This document shows positions 48,944 to 59,757 of a DNA stretch of 64,000 bases, piece after piece (the first letter of the stretch is position 1; the number at the start of each line of letters is the position of its first letter). The position numbers and the translations under genes are program-made. The DNA comes from Corallium rubrum (Eukaryota > Cnidaria > Anthozoa > Scleralcyonacea > Coralliidae), in NCBI GenBank assembly GCA_964035015.1, contig OZ035999.1, forward strand, positions 3,919,627-3,983,626, read 5' to 3'. The notes beneath the pieces were generated by a model, which had not been told where the DNA came from, did no database searches, and saw only the letters and a list, made by a program, of their open reading frames with translations.

Positions 48944-50103
48944 TATATATAAAGGAAATGGTTCATGGTTTCGTGTGCTCCATCGAGTTATGGATGCATA
49001 TAGGAAGTTGGGAGAGCATGAAAAAAGCATAGATTTTTTAATGCTCTCCAACTTCCCAAGTGCATGGAGCATGCCAAACCATGAACCATTTCTTTATAAC
49101 AGAGAGTCAGACACAAAACAATGGAAAACAATATCTATTTCACTGATTAAAAATGAGTTTCTCATTACATTTGAAATTACTGTGCTCCATCGAGTTATAG
49201 AGCACACACAATAACCAATCAGAAAGACTATTGTATTGCATCTGTTATATATTTTATGCAATCAAATGATATATTATACATACCACATTTATGAAGGTCT
49301 GTCACCATCATATGAGTATCAAAATAAAATGAACTTCTGCTTGGACTAACATATTTTGAACAATTCCTGCTAATAATTTGAGGTCCAATAACTTTATAAA
49401 AATAATAACAGTATAATTATTGTAAATACTAGAAGCATTTTATAATTCTGGTGTGAGCCTTTGGCTAGGGGTGTAGCATGCAACAACCCCCCTGGAAAAA
49501 CAAAAATGTGTGGGAAAATTATAAAATTGAGTTAGATAATAAAGGTCCCCACACCCACTCAGAATAGTGGCTTAATTATTAATATTGCCTACACTTTATT
49601 TTATTGGCTGTCAGAGTTTAAACTATACCTTCAAAATATAACCAAGCTAATTTAAATTATAACAAAAAAACGATAAATTTACTGGTCAGGGGCAAATATT
49701 CAAGTATATTAAATAATTAGATACTGTACAAAAAGTATTTATATTTAAAAACATTAATACTGACACTTTTGACAGCCTCACGCTAAATTAATAAATAAGT
49801 GCAAATATAACCGCTAAAATTTCACATGTACAAGTAGTTAATAATAATACTGACCATTTAATTTTTAATAATAAAATTAATAATACTGAACATTTTTTTA
49901 CCATTTGGTATCTGGGTGGAGTTGAATGGGCTGTACGTCGATCGAGTGCTTCTGTAGAGACACGTTTTATTGTTGGTAAAAATAGTTCCAAGAGGAGAAT
50001 AACGTATAAATGTTTCGTATTTCTGACGTGAACTGCAGAATTGCCTGCAGTAAAGTCGGGGCAAAGTCCTAAAATATGAAAAGAGACTCACGGAAGTATC
50101 CAT
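42606..50103 (-). CDS. CCDC90B: CCDC90B/MCUR1-family inner mitochondrial membrane protein
   Basis: Ten minus-strand exons (49902-50103, 49284-49391, 48390-48493, 48192-48235, 46798-46855, 46455-46496, 46093-46164, 45632-45685, 45434-45494, 42606-42664) splice in frame to 267 aa; human CCDC90B is 254. The N-terminus ([20 protein letters not shown]) looks like a mitochondrial presequence. [12 protein letters not shown] starts the conserved domain, MIILEKTEF and LERSRVK lie in the coiled coil, and [20 protein letters not shown] is the C-terminal membrane anchor. The family forms coiled-coil trimers in the inner membrane; MCUR1 regulates calcium uptake through the uniporter. The coiled coil seems about one exon shorter than in vertebrates. 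Separating CCDC90B from MCUR1 needs a tree. Confidence 0.88.
43088..43866. mobile_element. MITE with AGGACAGGAAC minisatellite core
   Basis: Inverted ends AAGGTTGGTTTCC and GGAAACCAACCTT, extended by a shared GAAAATTTTCCTCAGGA-type block, enclose about 630 bp of AGGACAGGAAC-based 10-18-bp repeats (43120-43757). It lies in the last intron of the CCDC90B-like gene. The 251-aa plus-strand ORF of RTGTQDRN repeats is a by-product of the array. Confidence 0.8.
44352..45014. mobile_element. hAT-like MITE with CAGCTCAG duplication
   Basis: Starts CAGTGGCGTAGCCAGG and ends CTTGGCTACACCACTG. It is flanked by exact CAGCTCAG copies at 44344-44351 and 45015-45022. The 8-bp target duplication and CAGTGGCGTAGCC terminus are classic for non-autonomous hAT elements. 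It lies in the last intron of the CCDC90B-like gene. Confidence 0.9.
47118..47400. repeat. Degenerate minisatellite of AACTATAGTT palindromes
   Basis: About 20 copies of the palindrome AACTATAGTT or close variants, with spacers of 2-10 bp, in an intron of the CCDC90B-like gene (46856-48191). Confidence 0.85.
47835..48107. mobile_element. Foldback element, ACTCAAATCAGTAGAGCGAG arms
   Basis: The left arm is the near complement of CTCGCTCTACTGATTTGAGT on the right, with inner GTGTATTCT..TACCACGTGATAA pairing. Confidence 0.7.
48590..48950. repeat. (TA)n microsatellites with TATATAAAACGTT units
   Basis: Two long TA arrays (about 48595-48682 and 48818-48940) flank four copies of a 17-bp TTATATATAAAACGT unit (about 48680-48742). 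Intron of the CCDC90B-like gene. Confidence 0.95.
48958..49087. mobile_element. Foldback element, ATGGTTCATGGTTT arms
   Basis: The arms contain GTGCTCCATCGAG, GGAAGTTGGGAGAGCAT and their complements around 49033. Intron of the CCDC90B-like gene. Confidence 0.7.
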
Positions 50104-50225
50104 TTTGTGGCAGGGATGCGAGGAGCAACCCGTGCGGGAGAGGATACAAGGGGACAGCAGAAAGGAACACAAAGGGATTAACGGGAACTAAGGGAAACCT
50201 TAGTGGAGGAGTACTCTACTGAATA

Positions 50226-51178
50226 GACGACTTTCACGATCATGCGCAGTAGCAACAAATATTCAAATTTTCGTCGGAGATAAAAATAACTGTTTTAGCT
50301 GGAACGAGCATATTGAAAATAGTAGAAGTGCAAAGTTTGAAACTAATTGTTTAAAGGGATATGGCAATAAAAATTATTTTTGTCTAATTTGTAAGAACAT
50401 CAAGAATAGTTATGAAGTGCGTTTACAAATTTTCATTAGATTTTTTATTTTTTAAGAAATTCGGCATTATTTGCGTACGAATACGCTCGCCATCCGCCAT
50501 TTTGGATATGCATATCTATCGTCAGATATGCATGACGTCACAAGCAGGGTAAAATTTGTCTAAACATTTCTTAATTTCCTAGGTATTTTAATGCAAAATC
50601 TTAAGTATTTTGATCTGATATATTTCAAATTGAAACTCTAACAATGTAAAAGAATTTTAGCTGACATTTCGCTACTGACTGCAATTTTTACAATGTTTAC
50701 CCTGCTTGTGACGTCACTTAATTAGATCTAATTGTGAAACAAGATGGCGGACGGCTTGTGTTTTTGTTCGCAAATATCTGAAAAAGTAAGCCAGCTAATG
50801 AAAATCTGTAAACGTACTTTCTAACTTTTCTACATATTCTTACAAATTGGACAAAAATAATTTTTATTGCCATATCCCTTTAACAAATGGAAAAAGTTTC
50901 ACAAGCGGAAAGTTGACCATTCCAACAGGGATTTATTAGTGATTTAATAGGGATTTTGGCTTGGCGGGCGGGAGTTGCACGCCAAGCCAAAATCCCTATT
51001 AAATCCCCAGTGGAGAGCAAAACTTCCGAAGAGCGTAGCTTTCGCACTATTTGTCCGATTTATTTTAAACTTTGCACTTTTACTATTTTTAATATGATCT
51101 TTCCAGCTAAAACAGTTGTTTTTACCTCCGATGAAAATTTGAAGTAAAGTTGCTACTGCGCATGAGCCTGAAAGTCGT
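50226..51178. mobile_element. MITE with 120-bp inverted ends, interrupted
   Basis: Ends GACGACTTTCA and TGAAAGTCGTC are flanked by TA. The arms share GCGCAGTAGCAAC, TTAGCTGGAA and GTGCAAAGTTT with their complements. A second TIR element at 50355-50879 is nested inside. It lies upstream of the CCDC90B-like gene. Confidence 0.75.
50355..50879. mobile_element. piggyBac-like MITE, TTAA duplication
   Basis: Inverted ends AGGGATATGGCAATAAAAAT and the complement are flanked by TTAA at 50351-50354 and 50880-50883. The TTAA target is the hallmark of piggyBac-type transposition. Inner sequences (AAGATGGCGGACGGC and GCCATCCGCCATTTTGG) are also inverted. No transposase. Confidence 0.8.
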
Positions 51179-51287
51179 CTATAAATGGCTCTACTCCAAA
51201 CGTCACTGTTTTCCTTTACTAGAAATCTCGGTAGTTTTTTTCGCTTTGCTCTGTCTAAAACACTTACTATACGCAGATATACACAAT

Positions 51288-52007
51288 CAGGCCCGGCGGA
51301 GCTGGGGCGGCAGGGGTGGCCACGGCCGCCCCACTTTTTGGTCAAATGTTGTTGCTGACATAAGCATTTTTAAAAATACATAAAAGTATATAAAAATAGC
51401 GATATAAAATTTTGAAGTTTTATTACAATAAGGTGCTGCAATCTTGAAAACGAAGTCCAGAATGAGACTTGTCAAGGAATACTTAGTTAAGCACCGAATT
51501 TTACCTTCTCGTTACCTCACCGGCGTAACATTATTATGGCTAATTTATTCAGAGTTGTTTTTATTGGTAGAGGTTTTTTTACCACTCGTCATCTTGCGTT
51601 TTGCTTTTTCCCGTCATGAAGGTTATTTTATGTTTTAGTTTAATGTGGGAAGACTTTTCTTTTTATATGTCTTTTAAACAACAATTTTACCTTTGCCTGC
51701 AGGCTGCAGTTTGTATAGTTCGGCGTACCAATGTGAAGCTTAAACGTTCTATTAGCAAATAAATCCGGCAGGTTAAAAAGCCGTAATTATTAAATTTTCT
51801 TAATGCAACAAATGCCTTAATTATCGTGAATTTTCTCTTTAAATGCCTGAATATCACCGTTGTCTTACCGATTGATTTTTCGGAAATTTCTCTCAGAACT
51901 CTCCGAAAATGCCTTTCTGGGGCATGCAAAATTCAAAATTTTCTGGGGGAGCATGCCCCCAGACCCCCCCTAGCCGCTCCACTTCTCCAGAGCTTCCGCC
52001 GGGCCTG
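51288..52007. mobile_element. MITE, CAGGCCCGGCGGA ends
   Basis: Inverted ends CAGGCCCGGCGGAGC and GCTTCCGCCGGGCCTG. The terminal style resembles hAT MITEs, but no clear 8-bp flanking duplication is visible. Confidence 0.65.
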
Positions 52008-52733
52008 ATAAAGCGGGGTGGTTGCGAATAAATTAGCTATCTTGAATTAGAACGTGGACGAAGAGACGCTAACCGGTAGCTTCCTTTGGAAACGGAGCAC
52101 CCACCTCCCCCCTGTAGGCCAACAGTGCACTGCATTTCGGTCGGCTGCGCTCCTTTAACCGGAGTAATAAGATGCTTTTAAACAAATGTTTGGTGTTCTT
52201 TTAGTATATGTTGTAAGGGAAAGGTGTGAGTAGAGTTCGCGGATTTCGTTTCCTGGAACTCTCTCTTCCGCGCGCGGTTGAATTACTTGAATATAAATGA
52301 GCAGTCAGTGAGAATGCTTTAGAATCTTAATTAACTTTATAGCATCAGGCTAAAGCTGCAGTTTTCATTTGCATTTGCATTTCTGAACTCATTGTACTGA
52401 ATTCCTCAGCCTAATGTTATAAATTGAAATAAGTTTTACCCCAACTCAGAACGCGTCATTATGATGCGCAGTCGAGATTCGCGATCCATGTATATCGACA
52501 CACAAAAACACCGTGCGCGCAATAATAACCGGATATAGAAAAAAGTTTCTTTATCTTTATACATAAAATTATTTGCAAATTTAGTTTTCTAACATTAAAG
52601 ACACCCAACTACATACAACATTGCAAACATGCATTTACATTACTGCATGTAAATAACAAAAAAGCGAAAATATAAATGTTACGGTAACCCCTTTTTCATA
52701 ACGTGTGACATGGAATAGTTTTAATACAAGACT
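52008..52733. other. Spacer between MITE and NFU1 3' end
   Basis: No exon or repeat of note was recognised. The part next to 52733 should be NFU1 3' untranslated sequence. Confidence 0.4.
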
Positions 52734-55700
52734 TCAATTGCCTTCAAGTTTACTCTCGAATTTCTCGAATTCTTTCTTGATTATCTCGTCAACTTCATCT
52801 TCAACCTAAAAATAATAGGAAAAAAACAAAATACGATTAATAGCTTACATGTATGTCCAGAAAAAAGAAATCATTGCATAAATTTTCAGCGGCGGAATAG
52901 TTAGAGCTAGAACTTTAATATATATATGTTATTTACCAGCTGGGAGGTCCGTATAGAGAAATATTTCCCGAGGTCTCAAAAACTGCCCGAGGCCGCAGGC
53001 CGAGGGTGGTTTTTGAGACCGAGGGAAATATTTCTCTATACGGACCGACCAAAACGGTAAATAACATATATAGATATATTAAAGTTCTAGCTCTAACTAT
53101 TGAAGATCTAGTGTTTTTAAAGTTTAGTTGATAAAGATTCTTCGTCGTTCTTCTTCGTCGCTTGCACGTTTTTGGCTGTTCGCTTGGAAAATCGCTTTCA
53201 ATACTCGGCTGACTGCATGGAAATTGAAAGTGGGTCGTTCGAGTTTGAAGACGAAAATGCTTGTAAGAAGCCATTTGAAACTTTTTTCAAAGACATGACA
53301 CGATGAGGTTGGCATGTGAAAAATATTTGACTAAAGGGTAAAGACTTGTAGCGGTTCTGTTGAGTATAGTTGGACAACAGAAGAATAACAGTTTAGTATC
53401 AAAAGGTTTCATGGTATGTTTTTTTAAAATATATATTTCAGTCTATATAGTTTCATTTAGTGATTCAAAATACTGTGTTTACAAGTTTATGTGTGTTTTG
53501 CCTATTGTTTTAAACTGTTTTCATACGTCGTTGAGCAATAATACAGTTTAAAACTTTATAAATGTCGCTCGCTGAAATTTTGCTTCTTCACAGCATTCTC
53601 GCGTTCTTTTGAAATTGGCTGTTTTCACACGAAGTTGTCAAAGCCATTTGGATAATAAAACTCATTTGCATCCCCGTAGCTCTCTTTTTCTGTGGCAAGC
53701 GAAATAGTTATGAAAATCGATCAATTTTACGGCCTATAAAACACATTTTAAAAAATTATCTCGAGCGGTCCGTACGGGCTCATACGGACCGCTCGTTAAC
53801 CAATCAGAAAGCAGGATTTGGTAGGATACGGACCGAAAAAAAATAATATACAATATTTGTTTGTGGTGTGGTGTTTTTTTCTGTTTGTTTTCCGTTTTTT
53901 TTTAACTTTATCGAGGTAATTAATTACAGTATTTCTCGCGATCACCTGTTCAACGGAAAGAACTTCGGGCACGTAAAACTGTAGCATGTTTTCAATTCCA
54001 CTCTTAAGGGTCACTATCGAACTTGGGCAAGTAGAACAAGCTCCCTGAAATAAACAAAGTTAATTATCAAATGTTAGTGGGAATGGGAATGAGAATTGGA
54101 ATTGGCATTAAAATATGAACTAGAATAGAAATTGGAGTTGGAATTAGAATTAGAATCTTATTCTAATTAGAAATCAGAATTAGAATCAGAATTAGAATTA
54201 GAATCGGAATTAGAATTAGAATCGGAATTAGAATTAGAATCGGAATTAGAATTAGAATCGGAATTGGAAATGACTGGAATTAATATTAGAATTAGAATTA
54301 AAATTAATAATGAAAGATGAGTAGACAAATTAACGTTAGATTCGTAATTTTAAAATTGAATTAATTTGGCACAAAACGCATTTTATTACCTGCATTTTGA
54401 GTTTTACAACACCATTTTCAAATCCCTAGAAAAGGTAAATGAACAATGCAGAATTGAAAAGCTAACTTCTTCATGACTTATTACATAAATTGAGACATTC
54501 TTACAGTGTACTGTACGTTGCAAGTAAGTTTTAATATTACAATGGTGTTAATATGCAGTACATTTGCATAATTTAATAGTATACAAATCTTCGACTACAG
54601 TATATATAAAGTACTTTATTATCATGATAGTGTTTATTACAGTCAAATCGGGTGTTCTCTTGCGAGCAACATTGCAATATTCCCACGCAACATTGCAATG
54701 TTGATTGACAAGTTCCGGTGAGCAATTTGCAAACGTTAATGTATTTTCAGCCATGCAAATGGTAGTTTAGTAATGAAATTCAACATTTCGTTACTTAAAC
54801 TACCATTTGCATGGCTGAAAATACATTAAATACCATCTACCCACCAACGGTACTATTTTAAACATAAATTTGTATATTTACTCAAAAGAAAGACGAACCT
54901 TTAAAGGAATCTACTGAGGAATCTTCACGAGACCTTTGCAAGTTGCTCAAGCTAAATTGACAATCAACATTGCAATGTTGCGGCGTAATATTGCAAAGTC
55001 GCATGCAAGAGAACATCCGCTTTGACTGTACATGGAAGAAATTTGACAAAACTACGCAAAGCAAGGTTTTCAATATTGAAAATGCAGACCTTAAAGATTA
55101 TGTCTCCGCCATCTTCTTGGACTGTTGGCCTAAACACGTTAACACAGAAATTTACAGAAATCTACAGATTGAAATATTTACTTGCATAAACATAACATAT
55201 AACACGTAAGGTGAGGTAAAGTGAGGTGAGGTGAGGTGAGGTGAGGTGAGGTGAGGTGAGGTGAGGTGAGGTGAGGTGAAGTGAGGTGAGGTGAGGTGAG
55301 GCAAGGTGAGGTGAGGTGAGGTGAGATGAAGTGAGGTGAGGTGAGGTGAGGTGAGGTGAGGTGAGGTGAGGTGAGGTGAGGTGAGGTGAGGTGAGGTGAG
55401 GTAAGGTAAGGTAAGGTAACGTAACGTAACAAAGCGTAATGTAGCGTAGCGTAATGTAACGTAACGTAACGTAACCTAACATAACATAACCTAACCTAAC
55501 CTAACCTAACATAACATAACATACCATAACATAACATAACATAACATAACAAATATAGCATAAGAAAGCGTAACATAGCGTATTAACATAACATAACATA
55601 ACCTAACATAACATAACATAACATAACATAACATAACATAACATAACATAACATTAACATAACATAACATAACATAACATAACATAACATAACATAACAT

Positions 55701-55988
55701 AACATAACATAACATAACATAACATAACCTAACCTGACCTGACCTGACATGACATGACATGACATGACATGACATAACATAACATAACATAACATAACAT
55801 AACATAACATAACCTAACCTAACCTGACATGACATGACATGACATGACATGACATGACATAAATAACATAACATAACGAATGTAACGTAACGTAACGTAA
55901 CATAACGTATAAACGTAGCATAACGTAACATAGCATAACATAGCGAAACGTAACCTAAGCTAACGTAACATAATTATAACGTAACATA

Positions 55989-56019
<31 letters not shown>

Positions 56020-59000
56020 CAAAACAAAACAAAACAAAACAAAACAAACCTAATTCTTGTGTCTATTAATTCTTTTATCATAGCCACAGTTTCATCATCA
56101 TCCTCTAAAATTTCTATAAAAAGAAAGGTATGAAAATGTTTGAGAAATTGAATATCAAGACAAGAATATCTTCAATTTGATATACTAGTCGAGCAACCAG
56201 ACCTGTATCAGTACTCGGCTGTTCATCAGTTAGTATTGGAAGGTTACTTGCAAAAAAATCCATCACAGTAGCAAAGATGTTTGGCTTGATTGGTCCCCAA
56301 TCTACTCCTTCATCACCAGACTACAAATAAGTTTAAAAGTTGAGCATAGTATAGTAACAGTATAGCACCAGTATCAGTAATACAGTGCAGTGCAGTGCAG
56401 TGCAATGCAGTGCAGTGCAGTGCAGTGCAGTGCAGTGCAGTACAGTACAGTACAGTGCAGTGCAGTGCATTCTAAAACTCGTTAATAATTCGTGAGGAGA
56501 ACACAAAGAAAATCTGTGTTTAATGAGGGTCTATTCTGTATCGAGATACAGGCACTCGGCTTTGCTTCATGTCTGTATAGCCCGATACAGAATGGCCACT
56601 CATTCTGTATATAGTATGTACAGTAGTACAGTACAGTACCTCTTCCTTTGCTAGTGTTTTTCCTTGTTTCCTTCTCTTTCTGTTCAACTTCCAACACACT
56701 ACTCTCTCTCCTCACTTCGAATGGGTACAGTACAGTTTAGTTTAATAGTACAGCAGTACAGTACAGTACAGTACAGTACAGTACAGTACAGTACAGTACA
56801 GTACAGTACAGTACAGTACAGTACAGTACAGTACAGTGCAGTACAGTACAGTAGAAGTTTGTTCATCTCTTGTTTGGTATAAATCATTTACATGTTACTG
56901 TACTGACTTCAGTTTTAGTTTTAGTAGTGCTTTGTTGCATTGACTGGATGGAAGACTATCAACATTCTTACAAGTTGTCATCAGAGGTTTTCTCTTCCTT
57001 GCACATTCACCTCACCTCCTTGTAAAACCTCTGGTATTCAGGGTAAAATATATTAACCACACCCAAGGATTGTTGATTACCTTTGTGATAGTAATAAAAT
57101 CAGCACCAAACATCACCCCAGTTATTCCTTCTATAGTGAACAGCTGCCTAGATAAAAAATAGTAAAGAAATAACTAACTTGTGAAATCAGACTCTCACTT
57201 TGTCATCCCTCTCACTGGCAAACGAGAAAGAGAGTGTGCACCAAAGCTAATGGCAACAGTAATGTTTTCTATAAGTCACTAAAATGTCATCACCATATGC
57301 TTCACAAAAGCATCCAAGAGTGTTTATTTGAATGGGAACACTCATTGCTTGTTTGTTTTCATTACAGGGCACTTACAGCATATACATGGAAGGAATGCAA
57401 ATTTGAACATGAGCACTAATTCAAACAAGTACTGTAGTGGTAATGTAAAAATCTTGGCACATTATTAATTTGTTTTGTCCAATGCTCAAAATAATGTTCA
57501 GAACTACACTGGTCAAATAACCAGTCATCACAATTTTTATTAATGACTTGACAAGAATTTGGCCAGTCATCTGACAATTTTGGACAGTCATTGACCAGTG
57601 ACTGGCCATTATTTTGAGCCTTGCTCAGCAAGCCTGACAATCATGCTTATTACATTAATCATATTTAACATTGTAGATACTGTACCTTGCTAAAGGTGAC
57701 TTCATTGCAGACTTTGCATCTGCAAAATTAACAGTACCAGATTCAAGAATCTCCACACCAGGAACAAACTTCAGGCTGTTTGGATTTGGTGTTTCTTGAA
57801 CCTGAATAAACATTCCACGAACTAAAATATAAAATATGCATAGCTAAAGAGAAACCCCTGTAAAAATAGTTTAAAAATACTACCATATAAAAGCTCTATT
57901 AAAGTCCTCAGCAGCTTACACATATACTTCTCAATTTTTATGGGGGAAGGAGATGGGTGGGATGGAGGGGTGCAGGGGGTGGTGGTAGAGGGTGGTGAGA
58001 TGGTCCACGATCTCACCACCATCCCCTACCACCAGGTAGGAAATGGTGGTGGTTGGTGGTGGTAGAGAGTGGTGGTGGTAGAGGGTGGTGGTGGTAGAGG
58101 GTGGTGGTGGTAGAGTGGTAAGGGGTTGTGGCTTGGGTGGTAGGGTGTGGTGACTTGGGTGGTGGCTTAGGTGGTAGGGAGTGGTGGCTTGGGTGGTAGG
58201 GGGTGGTGGCTTGGGGTGGTGAGGGGTGGTGGAAGTAGGGAGTGGTGGTGGTAGTAGGGAGTGGTGGCAGTAGTAGGGAGTGGTGGTGGTAGTAGGGAGT
58301 GGTGGTGGTAGGGTGTCGTGGCTTGGGGTGGTGTGGTGGTGGTAGGGGTGGTAGGGGGTGGTGGTGGTGATAGGGGGTGGTGGTGGTAGGGGATGGTGAG
58401 TCCCAAAATCAGTAAAAGCTCCTGCTGTGTCAGTCGCTAAAATAGCCATATTAAAATATTATGTTCTTCATAATTATTGAAATACAAATCCCATTTTGGC
58501 ATTTATTTATTTTTTATTTAAACATATATTTCTTACGTTTGCCCCAAGAGCAATAAGAGCTCATCTCGGGAGCTCACGTATATTTATAAAATGGTTACAA
58601 AAAGTGGTATAAGAGTACACGCATGCAACATTACATAATACATAATACATAATAGGCAGCCAAGGAAACAGCTGGTTCATCAATCATTTAAAACTACAAA
58701 ACGCTCTGAACTTTTAATATATTGTTGCACATGGCAAAAAATAGCATTATTTTGATTCAAATTCAAATTATCAGCGCCAAACAAAATCATTTTCACTTTA
58801 ACTGAGTCAGACATATTATACCAGCTGTTTCCCAAGATTTCAACTACAGCCATAAACAAAGAAAATCTAAAAGCAGCATATCGGGGACAATGTAGAAAAT
58901 AATGAATTGGGGATTCACAACTGAATCCACAAACACAGGCCTGAGATGCTACACAATTAATTTTAAAGAGATCATAATTCAGCGCACAACAATTCAGCCT

Positions 59001-59403
59001 AATTCGAGTATGTAAAATTGAACTATATCTATCAAGTGCATAATCATAGCGTTTATCATTCTTTCACATGAATTCATTTAAGGAAATTAAAAAAGTTTTT
59101 CAAAAAACGAAGCCATTCTATGCCCTCATAATGTTGTTTAAAGTAACACTGAACATGCGTCCCGTAATAAAATGCTGACCACAAATTATGAAATTATAGA
59201 GAATTTTCTTGCTTACTTGCATATTTAGATGGCAGAGTTAGAGAAGGAATGGGTCTGCTATTCCATAGAAACGACTGCCGTTGTATTTTATGCTGACTTG
59301 AAAGAAAACCAAACGAACGGCGTTGGAGACTTGAAGGAACGGCTTTCAAACGTGTATTACGAACAACTAAACAACATTGACGCAGGATGCACTTGGTCGC
59401 CAT
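52734..59403 (-). CDS. NFU1: NFU1 mitochondrial iron-sulfur cluster scaffold
   Basis: Nine minus-strand exons (59217-59403, 57686-57821, 57081-57147, 56203-56320, 56050-56113, 55090-55129, 54390-54425, 53946-54044, 52734-52805) splice in frame to 272 aa; human NFU1 is 254. Residues 1-62 are a basic mitochondrial presequence. The Nfu N-domain starts at [16 protein letters not shown] and runs through [10 protein letters not shown]. The NifU-like C-domain has TVQEDGGD and the cluster-binding CxxC in GACSTCPSS (C219, C222), followed by [12 protein letters not shown]1 delivers 4Fe-4S clusters to lipoyl synthase and respiratory enzymes. The exon 5 splice donor abuts an (AAAAC)n array. The gene is divergent from EMC8 with 354 bp between start codons. 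Confidence 0.95.
52892..53101. mobile_element. Foldback element in NFU1 intron 8
   Basis: Arms read TAGTTAGAGCTAGAACTTTA and the complement, with inner GGTCCGTATAGAGAAATATT pairing around 52995. Related ACGGACCGCTCG/CGAGCGGTCCGT palindromes lie near 53765-53795. Confidence 0.75.
54085..54305. repeat. GGAATTAGAATTAGAATC minisatellite
   Basis: An imperfect 6-bp/18-bp tandem array based on GAATTA and GAATCG units in NFU1 intron 7. Confidence 0.9.
54640..55028. mobile_element. Mariner-type MITE, CAGTCAAA ends, TA duplication
   Basis: Ends CAGTCAAATCGGGTGTTCTC and GAGAACATCCGCTTTGACTG are flanked by TA. An internal perfect palindrome (TTTCAGCCATGCAAATGG and complement) sits at about 54745-54828. 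It lies in NFU1 intron 6, about 60 bp before exon 6 on the genomic axis. Confidence 0.8.
55207..56049. repeat. Mosaic pentanucleotide array
   Basis: More than 150 five-bp units in NFU1 intron 5. Successive domains are GGTGA, GGTAA, CGTAA, CATAA, CCTAA, CCTGA, CATGA, CATAA and finally AAAAC, some recurring. It ends immediately at the splice donor of exon 5 (minus strand). Long ORFs here are artefacts. Confidence 0.95.
56383..56470. repeat. (GTGCA)n microsatellite
   Basis: About 17 pentamers, mostly GTGCA with GTACA near the end, in NFU1 intron 3. Confidence 0.93.
56750..56852. repeat. (GTACA)n microsatellite
   Basis: About 20 pentamers of GTACA with one GTGCA, in NFU1 intron 3. Confidence 0.94.
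57944..58397. repeat. GGTGGTGGTAG minisatellite
   Basis: A G-rich array of GGTGGT(GGTA)G and GTGGTGGCTTGG units in NFU1 intron 1. The Pro/Thr-rich minus-strand ORFs are artefacts. Confidence 0.93.
58680..59067 (-). pseudogene. 5'-truncated non-LTR retrotransposon, reverse transcriptase C-terminus
   Basis: A continuous minus-strand frame of about 128 codons ends at 58680. It contains [15 protein letters not shown] followed by [20 protein letters not shown], the Cys-His block found at the C-terminus of many LINE-type reverse transcriptases. Upstream the frame is lost at 59067, so the copy is 5'-truncated, as is usual for LINE insertions. It lies in NFU1 intron 1, same orientation as the gene. 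The 3' tail probably extends to about 58500. Confidence 0.8.
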
Positions 59404-59757
59404 CTTAGAAATCCTAACCGGATATATGTCACCCTATGATGTCACCACAATGATCAAATGATGGCAAACTTTTTCAATTTATACTAATATTACTTCTTCT
59501 CAATCTTCTGTAAGATTATGAATTGTTATGCAATGTGTAGGCAATGATAATAAAATAGTACTTTTCATTTGCATATATATTGTGAAAAAATTAAAAAAGC
59601 TCAAAAAAAATTTAATTCTAAAATCGTGCGAAATTATCGCTGAAAAGCGATATTACCGGAGATAAGGAACCGCTATCTTTTCACTTTAGTCTCCAGTCCG
59701 CCATGTGATGCATTGTTATGTTATATATTTAAATGTTTCTTGGGATAAGTTAATATC
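59404..59757. promoter_or_regulatory. Bidirectional NFU1/EMC8 promoter
   Basis: A 354-bp spacer between divergent start codons, free of recognisable repeats. It includes TGATGTCACC near 59439, resembling a CRE half-site. Promoter function is inferred from position. Confidence 0.6.

Noticed and set aside
55162-55931. Long LTSPH and MLCYV repeat ORFs on the minus strand
   Set aside because: Any period-5 array without stops is open in a 15-bp cycle. These are microsatellite artefacts in an NFU1 intron.
57931-58449. Pro/Thr-rich 172-aa minus-strand ORF
   Set aside because: Encoded by the GGTGGTGGTAG minisatellite in NFU1 intron 1.
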